Assembly (NCBI RefSeq): GCF_003330725.1
Contig: NZ_CP030840.1
Coordinates: forward strand, 1,612,001-1,676,000
Source of the DNA: Acidisarcina polymorpha
GTDB lineage: Bacteria > Acidobacteriota > Terriglobia > Terriglobales > Acidobacteriaceae
Direction of reading: 5' to 3'
DNA: 64,000 nucleotides
The notes below the pieces were generated by a model. The model saw only the letters and a program-made list of their open reading frames with translations. It made no database searches and was not told the origin of the DNA. Position numbers and translations under genes: made by a program. The first letter of the stretch is position 1; every line of letters begins with the position of its first letter. Below, one piece after another: positions 15,121 through 24,956 of this stretch.

Positions 15121-18100
15121 TTGTCACTCGCGAAACATTCGAGACATAGGCGAACTGTGATCATCCGGCCACTCCGCTCGTGGGTTTTGATTGTCGCCTG
15201 CCTCCTTCCATCCGGGCTTGTTGCCTTTGCATCGCCGCAGGATACGATAGCCAAGCCTCCGCTACGCCCTACTCATCAGGCAAACGCGAAAGCGTTCCTG
15301 GCGAAGCGCGGGTGGCCGGGAAAACAGGCGGCAACCCTGTTGATGCAGGGACGCGCGGCCAGCAAGAGATCAGCGAATGTCAGAGAGGGGATTGATCCTG
15401 CGCTCGCCACGCCCACAGATTCCCTGCTCAGTCAGCCATGGCAACCGCTCGGACCGGCGCAGATCTCAACCACTGTTTACGGGCTGGTGACAGGCCGAGT
15501 TTCGAGTATCGCAGTCGACCCGTCGGATCCGACCGGCAATACGATCTATGTTGGGACGAGCGGTGGCGGCGTATGGAAATCCACCACTGCAGCAGGCCCT
15601 CCCGCTGCCGTTTCCTTTGCTCCTCTAACGGACGATCTACCTGCGTTCAATCAAGGCGATCTGGCTTCGCTGAGCATCGGAGCACTCTCGGTCCAAACGG
15701 GAGGAACTGGTGTCATCCTGGCAGGGACGGGAGACCCGAACGATGCCCTTGACTCCTACTACGGCTCCGGCATTCTCCGTTCCGCGGACGGTGGCCTGAG
15801 CTGGAGTCTGATTGCCAACTCAAATGACCTGTCTGTGAATTCGCTGACGAACTTCTACTTCGTTGGGAATGCCTTCGCCGCCTTCGCCTGGAGTGTACAG
15901 TCTCCGAACCTTGTCGTTGCCGCTGTCTCTCAATCGGCGCAAGGAGAACTGGTCGGCGCGACGGATCTTCAAAGCTATAACGACATTCCGAGGAGTGTCG
16001 CCGGCCTTTACTACTCGATCGATGCTGGGCAGACGTGGCTTATGGCCACGATAACCGACGGGCCGGGCCGAACCGTGCAGACCGGCCTGATCCCCGTCGC
16101 CGGCGGAGGAAACGCGGCGACCGCGGTGGTGTGGAACCCGATTCGCAGACGCTTTTATGCAGCCATCCGCTTCCATGGATATTACGAGTCCGCGGATGGA
16201 ATTACATTCACTCGCCTCTCGAATCAGCCAGGCGCCGGCTTGACGTCGACCGAGTGTCCGACCAACCCGAACAGCATTGGGTCGCAGGCGTGCCCGCTCT
16301 TCCGCGGAGCGCTGGCGGTACAACCCTCCACCGGAGACATGTTCGCTCTCAGTGTGGATGGCAATTTGCTCGACCAGGGGCTCTGGCAGGATGTATGCTC
16401 AGCGTCCTCTAGAACATGTGTGTCAAACACTGTTACATTTAGCCAACCGTTGTCTGCCACCGCGCTCGAAAATGGCCAGGGCGCGATTTTCCTCGGCGAC
16501 TACAGTCTGGTGTTAGCGGCGGTGCCCTCCACTGGGGATACACTTCTCTTCGCAGGGACGCAAGATATTTATCGCTGCAGCCTTGCGGCGGGTTGTGTCT
16601 TTCGCAACACCACGAACACGAACACCTGCACCGCCGCCCTGGTCGCCCCCTTCCAACACGCGATCGACACGACCTTTGCCGGCGGCCTGTCGCTGATGTA
16701 TTTCGGCAATGACAGCGGGCTCTGGCGGTCGACCGACGATGTGGGCCAGACGATGCAAACCTGTCTCCCCGACGATGCGAACCATTTTCAGAACCTTAAC
16801 AACGGCATCGGATCGCTCGCCGAGGTGAATGCCTTTGCGCAGGACCCCACCGACAGCGCAATCATCCTCGCCGGGATCGGCGTGAACGGATCCGCCGCTT
16901 CATCGACCGCGAGTCAAAACGTCTGGCCTCAGGTTTTGGACGGCAACGGCAGCTATGTGGCCATCGACCCGTCAAATCCCGAAAACTGGTACGCGCAGAG
17001 CAGCATCGGAGTTGGGATTGATCTATGCGCGAGCGGCTCTTCCTGCACTCCGGCTGCATTCGGCACACCCGTCATCGGATTTGCTCAAGTCGGGCCGGAC
17101 GCCTATGCATCATCCGAGGGATCACCGTTCATCCTTGATCCGCTGAATAGTGCGAACCTCATCCTCGGGACTTGTCATGTCTGGTGGGGCCCTGCAGATG
17201 GAGCATCCTGGTCACTAGCCAACCAGCTTAGCGAACTTTACCCGGGCGAAGGACCTACCTGTGCCGGCAACGGGTTACTCCAATCAATGGCTGCGAGCAG
17301 TGCGGTCTCTACTTCGGAAACCAACACCGAGTTGATCTACGCTGGGATGTCGGGGGTGGGTCTGGACGGTCCGCAAGCCTATGCCGGCCACCTCTTCGAA
17401 GCGACCGGGATTAATTCCCGCTTGTCCCCTGCCGCCTGGACGGACATATCTGCGTCGCCGGTGACGAACGACCTCTACGGCTTCAATCCTGCGGATTTCA
17501 GCGTCTCGAGCATTACCCTCGATCCTCACGATCCGACCGGTCAAACCGTCTACGCGACGATCCAGGGGTTTGACACTATTCTTGCGTCAACTGGCAGCGT
17601 TTACGCCTCGACCAACGCCGGCGTCAGCTGGCTGAATATTACCAGTAACCTGCCTGGCGTTCCCGCGAACAGCATCGCGATCGATCCCAATGATGCGAAT
17701 ACTGTTTATGTGGCCATCGATACTGGCGTTTATATCACCACCGCGGTTACGAGTTGCTCGGTTCAGAATTGCTGGAGCCTCTACGGATCGGGACTGCCCA
17801 ATTCACCAGTGATCCAGCTGGCGACCTTCAATCATGCCGGACAGTCTCTTTTGCGTGCAGGGACCTACGGACGTGGTATCTGGCAGATTCCCTTGATCAC
17901 TGCGGCTGCCGCAGAGGCGACCGCAGCCACATCTCCATCCTCGCTGTCGTTTGCAGAGCAGCAAGTACAGACTCAAAGCGGCGCACAGACAGTCACGGTT
18001 ACAAATACTGGAACCATTCCCCTGATCGTAGCCCAAACGCCGGTGACGGGCGACTTTGCGGCGGCGAATGGTTGCAGCGGGCCGGTCGCTATAGGAAGTG

Positions 18101-19686
18101 GCTGCACCGTGCAAGTGACGTTCACGCCGACGATGACCGGTGTTCGCAGCGGGAAATTAACCATCTATGCGAACGTCGCTCAAGGACAGTTGACCGTGCC
18201 GGTCAGCGGCACCGGACTACCTGGCGCGTCGGTGGTTTTACTGCCAACCTCGATGAACTTCGGTGCCACACTAGTAGGCTCGTCGGCAATCCCACCGCAG
18301 AACATCACCATATCGAACACTGGCGGTGTCGCAGCGACACTCGGGACACCGGTTGTGACTGGCGACTTTTCAATTGTGGCGAATACCTGCTCGGCGACGC
18401 TCGCTCCAAACTTCGGTTGCACCGTGGCCATCGCCTTCACCCCGACCTTGTCGGGTCCGCGCCCGGGCGTCTTCTCCATCAGTGACAGTCAAGGGACACA
18501 ATCGGCGACGCTTCTGGGTAATGGCGTCGCTCCGGCCACCGATGGCGTCGCGCCGTCCGCTCTCGCTTTTGCGCTACAGACTGTCGGCACCAGCAGCACT
18601 CCGCAGGTGGTCATTCTAGCCAACTCTGGGGATTCGCCTTTGAACTCGGTGAGTGCATCCGTGACTGGCGACTTCCAGGTCGTCAATGGCTGCGGGGAGA
18701 CACTGATCGGCCACTCCACATGCGCGTTTTCAGTGACCTATAGCCCCAAACAGGTGGGAGTTGAGAATGGTGTGCTGACGATCAACGACATGTATGGAAA
18801 GCCTCAGAACGTTGCCTTATCAGGTCTGGGTCTGGCGCCGTCCGGGATTTCCGTCTTACCTTCAGCAATCAACTTCGGCACCGAAGCCATCGGGGTGCCG
18901 AGTCCTGCGCAGACCGTTACTGTTACAAACAGCGGCGGAATAGCATTAGGCGCGCTCACCCTCGCGGTGCAAGGCCCATTTAGCATCGTCTCAACAAGTT
19001 GCACCTCCACGTTGGCGACCGGAGGAAATTGTTCGGCCCAGGTCGAATTCCTCCCCACTCTCTCGGGCCTCCTTTCAGGAACGCTGACGGTCGGAAGCTC
19101 TTCGATTGATAATCCGCTGCAGGTCGCGCTTAGCGGCGACGGTTTTGGGTTCACCTTGCAACCGAATGGGGCGTCGAGTGCAACCGTCACCGCCGGGCAA
19201 ACCGCCAACTATCTTTTGCAGATCATTCCGGATTCGGGATCAACCGGGATGGTGTCAATCACCTGCGGCTCTTCGCCTCCAGGCTCTGACTGCATCGTGA
19301 ACCCGTCCTCGGTGCAGCTGACGAGTGGAGTCACCACAACGGTTGCGGTTTCGATTGCAACTGGAACCCTTGGTGCGACAGGAGCCTATGCGACCGCCAC
19401 AACTGGTAAGCCATCTCGTGGAACGGCGCTGGTTCTGATAGCGCTGTGCTTGCCGTTTGCTCTTCTTAGATTCCCTGCCACTCGGAGGAAGGGATGGTGG
19501 CTAGCCTGGGTAATCGTCATCGCAGCGACCCCGCTAGGCTGCGGAGTCAGTGCCAGCGTTGGCAAAACGAGTGCGTCGACCGGGGGAAATCCGATCTCGA
19601 CGCCATCAGCGACCTATAATCCCGTCGTGACGGCGACTGGCTCAGGAGCGACACAGAGCGTCCAGTTGACCTTAGTTGTCGAGTGA
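15121..19686 (+). CDS. Large secreted BNR-repeat protein with ASH (choice-of-anchor D) domains
   Basis: 1521 residues from a TTG; a GTG at 15157 is equally possible. A signal peptide (WVLIVACLLPSGLVAFASPQ) is followed by a beta-propeller-like region of BNR/VPS10-type repeats to about residue 920 (GRVSSIAVDPSDPTGNTIYVGTSGGGVWKST, repeated as SSITLDPHDPTGQTVYATIQG and NSIAIDPNDANTVYVAIDTG). Three to four Ig-like ASH/choice-of-anchor D modules follow (for example LSFAEQQVQTQSGAQTVTVTNTG, VNFGTEAIGVPSPAQTVTVTN as INFGTEAIG). The last Ig-like module is interrupted near 1430-1475 by two hydrophobic helices and a Cys after LG. Such proteins are cell-surface adhesins or glycan-related proteins in Acidobacteria; no catalytic residue set is identified. 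Confidence 0.85.
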   Translation: MSLAKHSRHRRTVIIRPLRSWVLIVACLLPSGLVAFASPQDTIAKPPLRPTHQANAKAFLAKRGWPGKQAATLLMQGRAASKRSANVREGIDPALATPTDSLLSQPWQPLGPAQISTTVYGLVTGRVSSIAVDPSDPTGNTIYVGTSGGGVWKSTTAAGPPAAVSFAPLTDDLPAFNQGDLASLSIGALSVQTGGTGVILAGTGDPNDALDSYYGSGILRSADGGLSWSLIANSNDLSVNSLTNFYFVGNAFAAFAWSVQSPNLVVAAVSQSAQGELVGATDLQSYNDIPRSVAGLYYSIDAGQTWLMATITDGPGRTVQTGLIPVAGGGNAATAVVWNPIRRRFYAAIRFHGYYESADGITFTRLSNQPGAGLTSTECPTNPNSIGSQACPLFRGALAVQPSTGDMFALSVDGNLLDQGLWQDVCSASSRTCVSNTVTFSQPLSATALENGQGAIFLGDYSLVLAAVPSTGDTLLFAGTQDIYRCSLAAGCVFRNTTNTNTCTAALVAPFQHAIDTTFAGGLSLMYFGNDSGLWRSTDDVGQTMQTCLPDDANHFQNLNNGIGSLAEVNAFAQDPTDSAIILAGIGVNGSAASSTASQNVWPQVLDGNGSYVAIDPSNPENWYAQSSIGVGIDLCASGSSCTPAAFGTPVIGFAQVGPDAYASSEGSPFILDPLNSANLILGTCHVWWGPADGASWSLANQLSELYPGEGPTCAGNGLLQSMAASSAVSTSETNTELIYAGMSGVGLDGPQAYAGHLFEATGINSRLSPAAWTDISASPVTNDLYGFNPADFSVSSITLDPHDPTGQTVYATIQGFDTILASTGSVYASTNAGVSWLNITSNLPGVPANSIAIDPNDANTVYVAIDTGVYITTAVTSCSVQNCWSLYGSGLPNSPVIQLATFNHAGQSLLRAGTYGRGIWQIPLITAAAAEATAATSPSSLSFAEQQVQTQSGAQTVTVTNTGTIPLIVAQTPVTGDFAAANGCSGPVAIGSGCTVQVTFTPTMTGVRSGKLTIYANVAQGQLTVPVSGTGLPGASVVLLPTSMNFGATLVGSSAIPPQNITISNTGGVAATLGTPVVTGDFSIVANTCSATLAPNFGCTVAIAFTPTLSGPRPGVFSISDSQGTQSATLLGNGVAPATDGVAPSALAFALQTVGTSSTPQVVILANSGDSPLNSVSASVTGDFQVVNGCGETLIGHSTCAFSVTYSPKQVGVENGVLTINDMYGKPQNVALSGLGLAPSGISVLPSAINFGTEAIGVPSPAQTVTVTNSGGIALGALTLAVQGPFSIVSTSCTSTLATGGNCSAQVEFLPTLSGLLSGTLTVGSSSIDNPLQVALSGDGFGFTLQPNGASSATVTAGQTANYLLQIIPDSGSTGMVSITCGSSPPGSDCIVNPSSVQLTSGVTTTVAVSIATGTLGATGAYATATTGKPSRGTALVLIALCLPFALLRFPATRRKGWWLAWVIVIAATPLGCGVSASVGKTSASTGGNPISTPSATYNPVVTATGSGATQSVQLTLVVE

Positions 19687-19776
19687 AATATTAGAAGTCG
19701 GAAGAATTCAGAGCGGAACGCCGTCTTTCAATCCCGATGACTTTACTTCTATCTCCCTGAATGAAAACCTTGACTC

Positions 19777-20166
19777 ATGGTCTTACGGCAGTTTTCATCG
19801 CGAATTTTTACTTGCCGCTTGTTGCTCTCTGCCATCGTTCTACTGCTCTCGATGGTGCCGGAGACGCGTGTCTCGGCCGACGAACCGCCGGTTCCAACCA
19901 TCATCGTCCGTGCGCAGAGATTCTCGTTTACCCCAAACCAGATAACCCTGAAGAAGGGGCAGCCCGTGAAGCTCATTTTTCTCTCGGAGGACGTTCCCCA
20001 CGGTTTGTCTGTGAAGGGAATAGGTCTAAGGGCCGAAATTCACAAGGGCCAACGGACCGAGGTATCGGTTACCCCGGCCGAGACCGGCGACTTCCCCGGC
20101 CGTTGCTCGGTATACTGCGGCAGTGGTCACCGAGACATGGAATTTCTCGTCCGTGTCGTCGAATGA
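19777..20166 (+). CDS. Secreted CuA-type cupredoxin
   Basis: 129 residues, ATG start, signal peptide to about residue 34 (LLLSAIVLLLSMVPETRVSA). The mature domain is a cupredoxin resembling the CuA domain of cytochrome c oxidase subunit II: His75 (VPHG) and the CSVYCGSGHRDM loop give Cys110, Cys114, His118 and Met121, the full binuclear copper set. The two membrane helices of subunit II are missing and no other oxidase subunits are near. A free periplasmic CuA protein could be an electron carrier or copper carrier. It stands between the BNR protein and the SLBB protein on the same strand. Confidence 0.87.
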   Translation: MVLRQFSSRIFTCRLLLSAIVLLLSMVPETRVSADEPPVPTIIVRAQRFSFTPNQITLKKGQPVKLIFLSEDVPHGLSVKGIGLRAEIHKGQRTEVSVTPAETGDFPGRCSVYCGSGHRDMEFLVRVVE

Positions 20167-20335
20167 CGCCGAAGAACGACACCGGTTCCGCTTTGATTCG
20201 ACCTTCTAAAGCACTACACTCAGAATGCACTGCCCGAGTCATGCCGCGTAGAGGCTCTTGCGGGGCCACAAGGAGAAATCACGTAGGGAAAGGGTTCGCG
20301 GCCTGATTTTCGCGCTCCCGCCTTTCATCGACGGT

Positions 20336-23041
20336 ATGTTAAATCGATCTGTCTATCTGGGATTTGCCGCACTCCTGACATTCACATTAGGGTCTTCTTC
20401 CTTCGCCCAGTCAACCTTGGGCAATACGGGCATCGACGCCCAGCAAGGCATCGATTGCGCCGATCCGCTTAACGCGAATTCAGAGACTTGCCAGGTGGGC
20501 CGCGGGCAGAATAACCAAAACCAGCAAAATAGTTATCAGAATTCGCAGCAATTCCCAAACTCAGGGAGTTCTCCCCAGAACGGTCGTAGCGGAGTTCCTG
20601 GTACCCAGAATCCCACCTTTTCCGACAACGGAGGGGTCAATGGTGCTAATGCTGCCAACGCTCGAAACTCGGCCCCACTGCCCTTCCCTCAAGAACCGTT
20701 GACGGAATTTCAGAAACTTGTGGCGTCTACGACCCAGCAGCTGCTTCCGATTTATGGGCAGGACCTCTTTCAAGGCGTGCCCTCCACCTTTGCTCCTGTG
20801 GATCAGATTCCAGTGACGCCTGACTATGTGATCGGTCCCGGAGATGAGATCCGGATTCGAGTGTGGGGTCAGGTGAACTTCAACGCCGATCTCAAAGTGG
20901 ACCGCTCCGGCGATGTCTATCTGCCGCAGGTCGGCCGTATCCACGTGACTGGCTATGCATTTTCCGACCTGAGTCAACAGATCCGCTCGCAAATCGCTCG
21001 CGTTTACAGGAACTTCGATCTTACTGTTGATCTGGGTCAACTGCGGTCGATTCAGATATTTGTGGTAGGGCAGGCACGACGTCCCGGCGCTTACACGGTA
21101 AGTTCCCTCAGCACGCTGGTCAACGCCTTGTTCGCATCGGGCGGTCCGTCGGTGCAGGGCACAATGCGTGACATCCAGTTGAAGCGCGAAGGAAAGGTGA
21201 TCTCGGATTTCGACTTGTACGATCTCCTGATACGCGGTGATAAGTCGCAGGACGCCCGTCTGCTCCCCGGAGACGTCATTTACATCCCGGCGGCCGGACC
21301 GCAGGTGGCGCTGATGGGCAGCGTCCGAAAACCCGCCATTTACGAATTGCGAGGAGGCGCAGGGGCCACTACGATCCAACAGTTGATCGACTCTGCGGGG
21401 GGGCTTTCCGCGATCGCTTCCGGCTCAAGGATCTCGGTAGAGCGCATCGAGAACCATCAGAATAGATTCGCCATGGAGGTCGCGCTCGACGCCACGGGAC
21501 TGGCCACGCCGCTACAAGATGGCGATGTCCTGCGAGTGATTTCCATCGTTCCCGGCTTCGGGAAGACGGTAACGCTTCGCGGAAACCTGGCGAATCCGGG
21601 ACGATTCGCCTGGCACGAAGGCATGAAGCTGAGCGATCTGATTCCCGACCGGGCATCGCTGATAACCCGCAACTATTGGTGGCATCGGGTCCAGCTGGGA
21701 CTACCGGGATTTGAATTTCAGCCACTGGAAGGCCGGGGCGCGCTTTATCAGCCCAGCCATCCTGGTTATCTACCCAAACAACAGACGTTTCCTCTGAATG
21801 GAACATTCAACGGAGTTCCGGCGGCGCCGGGCACGCAGTGGAATAGGCCAGACTCACCTTCATCCGGACAGACACCCGACCTGGGAAACGGGCAGTTCAG
21901 CGGCAACCTGGCGCCTTCCTCCCCAACTGCCAACGCCAATGCTCCTTCGTACCCTGGACAGCAACGCGGTGATTCGCTGGCCGCGCAAGCGGAAGCCAGT
22001 GGCAGCACGCTAGCGGGCCAGCAAAGCCAAATCGTCACCCAAAATGTCGCCACCGCGGGTCAGAAGTTCGATGTCAGGCTGTCAGCTCCCGAGATTGATT
22101 GGTCGTACGCCGTCATTGAGCGTCTCGACCCTTCTTCGCTGAAGACCTCCCTCCTTTCCTTTAACCTCGGTAAGCTGGTGATCGATCACGATCCGACTCA
22201 GGATTTGCCGATACAACCTGGAGACGTTGTCACCATCTTTTCCCAGGCTGACATCCGGGTCCCGCTCGAGCAGCAAACCAAGTTCGTGAGGCTTGAGGGA
22301 GAATTCGTGAGTGCCGGCATCTACAGCGTCGGACCAGGCGAGACCCTTCGTCAGCTTGTCGAACGCGCTGGCGGATTTACGCCCAATGCGTATCTCTTCG
22401 GGTCGGAATTCACCCGGGAATCCACCCGCGTCTTTCAGCAGCAACGCCTCGATGAATACGTACAATCGCTCGAGTTGCAGACGCAGCGAGGGAGCATTAA
22501 CCTGGCGGCCGCTGCAGTCAGCCCCCAAGACACCGCCGCCGCCAACGCGGCTAACATCAGCCAACAAGCCTTGCTGACTCGACTTCACCAGCTCCGGGCG
22601 ACTGGCAGGATCGTCCTTGAGGTGAAGCCGAACAGCACCGGCGTCGACAGCATCCCCGACCTACCCCTCCAGGATGACGACCGGTTTGTTGTGCCGCCGG
22701 TGCCGGCGAGCATCAACGTGGTCGGCTCTGTGTACAATCAGAACTCGTTTATCTATCAATCAAGCCGGCGCGTCGGCGACTATCTTCGTCTGGCGGGCGG
22801 CCCCAACCGAGAGGCAGACAAAAAACACATCTTTGTGATTCGGGCAGACGGATCGGTTTACAGCCGCGCGACAGCGAACGGACTCTGGGGCAACAACTTC
22901 GAGGCTATGCGGCTCAATCCAGGCGACAGCATCGTGGTCCCGGAGAAGACCGTCGGTGCATCGGCGGTCAGGGGATTCATCAACTGGTCGCAGATTTTCT
23001 CCCAGCTCGCTATAGGAGCAGCGGCGATCAATATTTTATAG
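20336..23041 (+). CDS. Large SLBB-domain polysaccharide export protein
   Basis: 901 residues from the ATG at 20336, whose product begins with a signal peptide (MLNRSVYLGFAALLTFTLG, cleavage after SFAQ); the frame upstream of it does not look coding. Residues about 40-110 are Gln/Asn/Ser-rich. The Poly_export domain starts near 150 (YVIGPGDEIRIRVWGQ) and is followed by repeated SLBB modules (IFVVGQARRPGAYTV, VALMGSVRKPAIYEL, TVTLRGNLANPGRF, VRLEGEFVSAGIYSV, INVVGSVYNQNSF), with a Pro/Gly-rich insert around 490-580 and a C-terminal hydrophobic stretch. It is about three times the size of Wza and of the family found with capsule or EPS export in Bacteroidetes and Acidobacteria. Confidence 0.9.
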   Translation: MLNRSVYLGFAALLTFTLGSSSFAQSTLGNTGIDAQQGIDCADPLNANSETCQVGRGQNNQNQQNSYQNSQQFPNSGSSPQNGRSGVPGTQNPTFSDNGGVNGANAANARNSAPLPFPQEPLTEFQKLVASTTQQLLPIYGQDLFQGVPSTFAPVDQIPVTPDYVIGPGDEIRIRVWGQVNFNADLKVDRSGDVYLPQVGRIHVTGYAFSDLSQQIRSQIARVYRNFDLTVDLGQLRSIQIFVVGQARRPGAYTVSSLSTLVNALFASGGPSVQGTMRDIQLKREGKVISDFDLYDLLIRGDKSQDARLLPGDVIYIPAAGPQVALMGSVRKPAIYELRGGAGATTIQQLIDSAGGLSAIASGSRISVERIENHQNRFAMEVALDATGLATPLQDGDVLRVISIVPGFGKTVTLRGNLANPGRFAWHEGMKLSDLIPDRASLITRNYWWHRVQLGLPGFEFQPLEGRGALYQPSHPGYLPKQQTFPLNGTFNGVPAAPGTQWNRPDSPSSGQTPDLGNGQFSGNLAPSSPTANANAPSYPGQQRGDSLAAQAEASGSTLAGQQSQIVTQNVATAGQKFDVRLSAPEIDWSYAVIERLDPSSLKTSLLSFNLGKLVIDHDPTQDLPIQPGDVVTIFSQADIRVPLEQQTKFVRLEGEFVSAGIYSVGPGETLRQLVERAGGFTPNAYLFGSEFTRESTRVFQQQRLDEYVQSLELQTQRGSINLAAAAVSPQDTAAANAANISQQALLTRLHQLRATGRIVLEVKPNSTGVDSIPDLPLQDDDRFVVPPVPASINVVGSVYNQNSFIYQSSRRVGDYLRLAGGPNREADKKHIFVIRADGSVYSRATANGLWGNNFEAMRLNPGDSIVVPEKTVGASAVRGFINWSQIFSQLAIGAAAINIL

Positions 23042-23650
23042 ATGACCACCGTTACTCAACCGCTGGAGAGGGCAGAGGTGTTCTCCCTTCTGCTCTCTTT
23101 CAAGAGCATTCACTGAAAATTCATGGAGCTCCAGAAAACGACGGTTCACGGCTGGTGCTGCATTCATAATGAACCGCAGACGGGCGCAAGCCGAAGATGA
23201 AGGCCCGACCGACGCCAGCGTCAGGCATCCTACAACACTGATTTCTGAATCTTTATGCCAATGCGAGGGGGTTTAGTACACTGTGAGGGCGGAAAGCAAA
23301 GTTCCTTTCGTGAACAACTTCTGGCGTCGCCCGGGGTTACGATGACTCAATCGCGTGTACGGCGTGTAAAGGGAGTCACGTTTTGCACCCTGCAGGTAGC
23401 ATTTGAGTTGAATGTTGTTGTATCTGGGTGTTAGTTCTGGAGTACAGCACAATGAACGACACATGAACTCCGGGGAATAGGGCTAGATTCTGTCATCGAG
23501 TCAAAAAGGGAACCAAGTTCAAACAGGTTTTGTCCATGACAGGAGCTGAGACTTTAAATGATAAAAGTGCCGAATATTGATTAAGGATCGAGCAAAAGGC
23601 ACCGGATACCACTTCGTGCCAATTCGAATTCTTCCTCGGGGGAAATACAT
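23042..23650. other. 609-base intergenic region before the sugar transferase
   Basis: No convincing gene is visible. The small minus-strand open frames here have no homology-like composition and no ribosome site. The stretch just before 23651 is AT-richer, and TTGTCC near 23530 followed by TTTAAAT could be a weak promoter. A short inverted repeat GACGC-CA-GCGTC is near 23210. I looked for c-di-GMP (GEMM) and cobalamin riboswitch signatures and did not see them. Confidence 0.4.
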
Positions 23651-24526
23651 TTGGCTTCATCAATTCTGTCCTCAAGCACTGGCGGGCGTATCGTCACTAT
23701 CGGGCCTCCACCAAGTGCTGAAAGCGACCTCCGCGGTGCGGAGAGTAGTAGCGCTGATGAGTTAGAGTTCGAGAACTTGTCTCCTGCGAGTGGCCAGTTT
23801 GGAGACGCAGCCAGTTTCAGATCGAAAACTTTCGCCTCATTCAACCGCAGTTCTGAAGCACTTGAACTCTGGCGTGATGCTCCCGACTTGGGTGATCTCC
23901 CTACGCAGAGCAGGAAATACGAGGTAGGCAAGCGCATTTTTGATATCGCACTCGCGATCCTGATTGCTCCGATTGTCGGGTTGATGATCGCTTTCATCGG
24001 AGCCCTGATCTTTCTCACGGCTGGCCAGCCGATTTTCTTTCGTCAGAAGCGCATTGGCCAACATGGCCGAGAATTTTACATTTGGAAATTTCGCACTATG
24101 CGGCCGCATGCCGACCATATTCTCGCGGAGCATCTCAAGCGAGATGCGGAAGCACGAGACGAGTGGTTTCACACCCATAAACTGCGCAATGATCCACGAA
24201 TTACCCCGCTTGGGAGTTTGCTCAGGAAGACGAGCCTGGATGAGCTTCCCCAGCTCCTTAACGTGTTTGCCGGGGATATGAGCTTTGTCGGTCCCAGGCC
24301 GATTGTCCGAGCGGAGATGGTCAAATACGCAGAGCGGTTTCCCTATTACCTGGCCGCAGTTCCTGGGATCACCGGACTTTGGCAGGTTTCTGGACGCTGC
24401 AACGTCTCCTATGAAGCTCGCGTCATACTGGATGAGACTTACGTTTGCAAGTGGAGCATGGCGAGGGACCTATGGATCTTGCTGAAGACTCCGCGGGCGG
24501 TCTGCTACCGAGATGGCGCCTACTAG
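23651..24526 (+). CDS. Undecaprenyl-phosphate sugar phosphotransferase (initiating EPS glycosyltransferase)
   Basis: 291 residues from a TTG preceded by a G-rich run; no ATG start is available upstream. Residues 1-85 are a Ser/Glu-rich, probably disordered extension. The Bac_transf domain begins with KRIFDIALAILIAPIVGLM, one membrane helix, and has the family motifs IWKFRTM, DPRITPLGSLLRKTSLDELPQL (in pieces) and GDMSFVGPRPI, then GITGLWQVSGR. Such enzymes transfer sugar-1-phosphate to undecaprenyl phosphate at the inner membrane and start assembly of an exopolysaccharide repeat unit. It lacks the long N-terminal membrane region of WcaJ, resembling the short WcaJ-like/EpsL type. It follows the large SLBB gene on the same strand. 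Confidence 0.93.
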   Translation: MASSILSSSTGGRIVTIGPPPSAESDLRGAESSSADELEFENLSPASGQFGDAASFRSKTFASFNRSSEALELWRDAPDLGDLPTQSRKYEVGKRIFDIALAILIAPIVGLMIAFIGALIFLTAGQPIFFRQKRIGQHGREFYIWKFRTMRPHADHILAEHLKRDAEARDEWFHTHKLRNDPRITPLGSLLRKTSLDELPQLLNVFAGDMSFVGPRPIVRAEMVKYAERFPYYLAAVPGITGLWQVSGRCNVSYEARVILDETYVCKWSMARDLWILLKTPRAVCYRDGAY

Positions 24527-24626
24527 AGCATTCCACTTGCTAAAGTTGCAGACGGCGCCTTGGAAACTGGATGTCGAAGGCTGATATCCTGTCCTAGACA
24601 TCCAATTTCTAGAAAGCTTCACCAGC

Positions 24627-24947
24627 ATGACGAACTCAGAGAGAGTAACGGGCCGCGACCTGCAGCGGGTGGCCGATCTTGCCAACCTGGAACTAACCGA
24701 GGAAGAAGAAGCCTCGATGCTGCGCGACCTGAACTCCATCCTGGACCACGTGGCGCACTTAAATGAGCTCGACACCTCGTCGGTCCCGGCGATGGCGCAG
24801 GTCAGCGAGATTCTCGGCTCGAATTCGGCCGGGAGGCCGCTCCGCGAAGACGAGGTGATCTCCTCTCTGGATCGTGCGACCGTCATGGAATGCGCCCCGG
24901 ATTCCGACGGGACGTTCTTCCGTGTTCCTAAGGTGATTGAGCGATAA
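24627..24947 (+). CDS. gatC: Aspartyl/glutamyl-tRNA amidotransferase subunit C
   Basis: 106 residues, ATG start. The family pattern is complete: VADLANLELTEEEEASMLRDLNSILDHVAHLNELDTSSVPAMAQ as a region (residues 10-55), then the conserved LREDEVISSLDR and a C-terminal FFRVPKVIE. GatC wraps around GatA and stabilises the GatCAB complex, which converts misacylated Glu-tRNA(Gln) or Asp-tRNA(Asn) to the correct aminoacyl-tRNA. gatA follows after nine bases; gatB is not in the window, as is common when gatCA is a separate operon. Confidence 0.97.
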   Translation: MTNSERVTGRDLQRVADLANLELTEEEEASMLRDLNSILDHVAHLNELDTSSVPAMAQVSEILGSNSAGRPLREDEVISSLDRATVMECAPDSDGTFFRVPKVIER

Positions 24948-24956
24948 TGAAATTGC

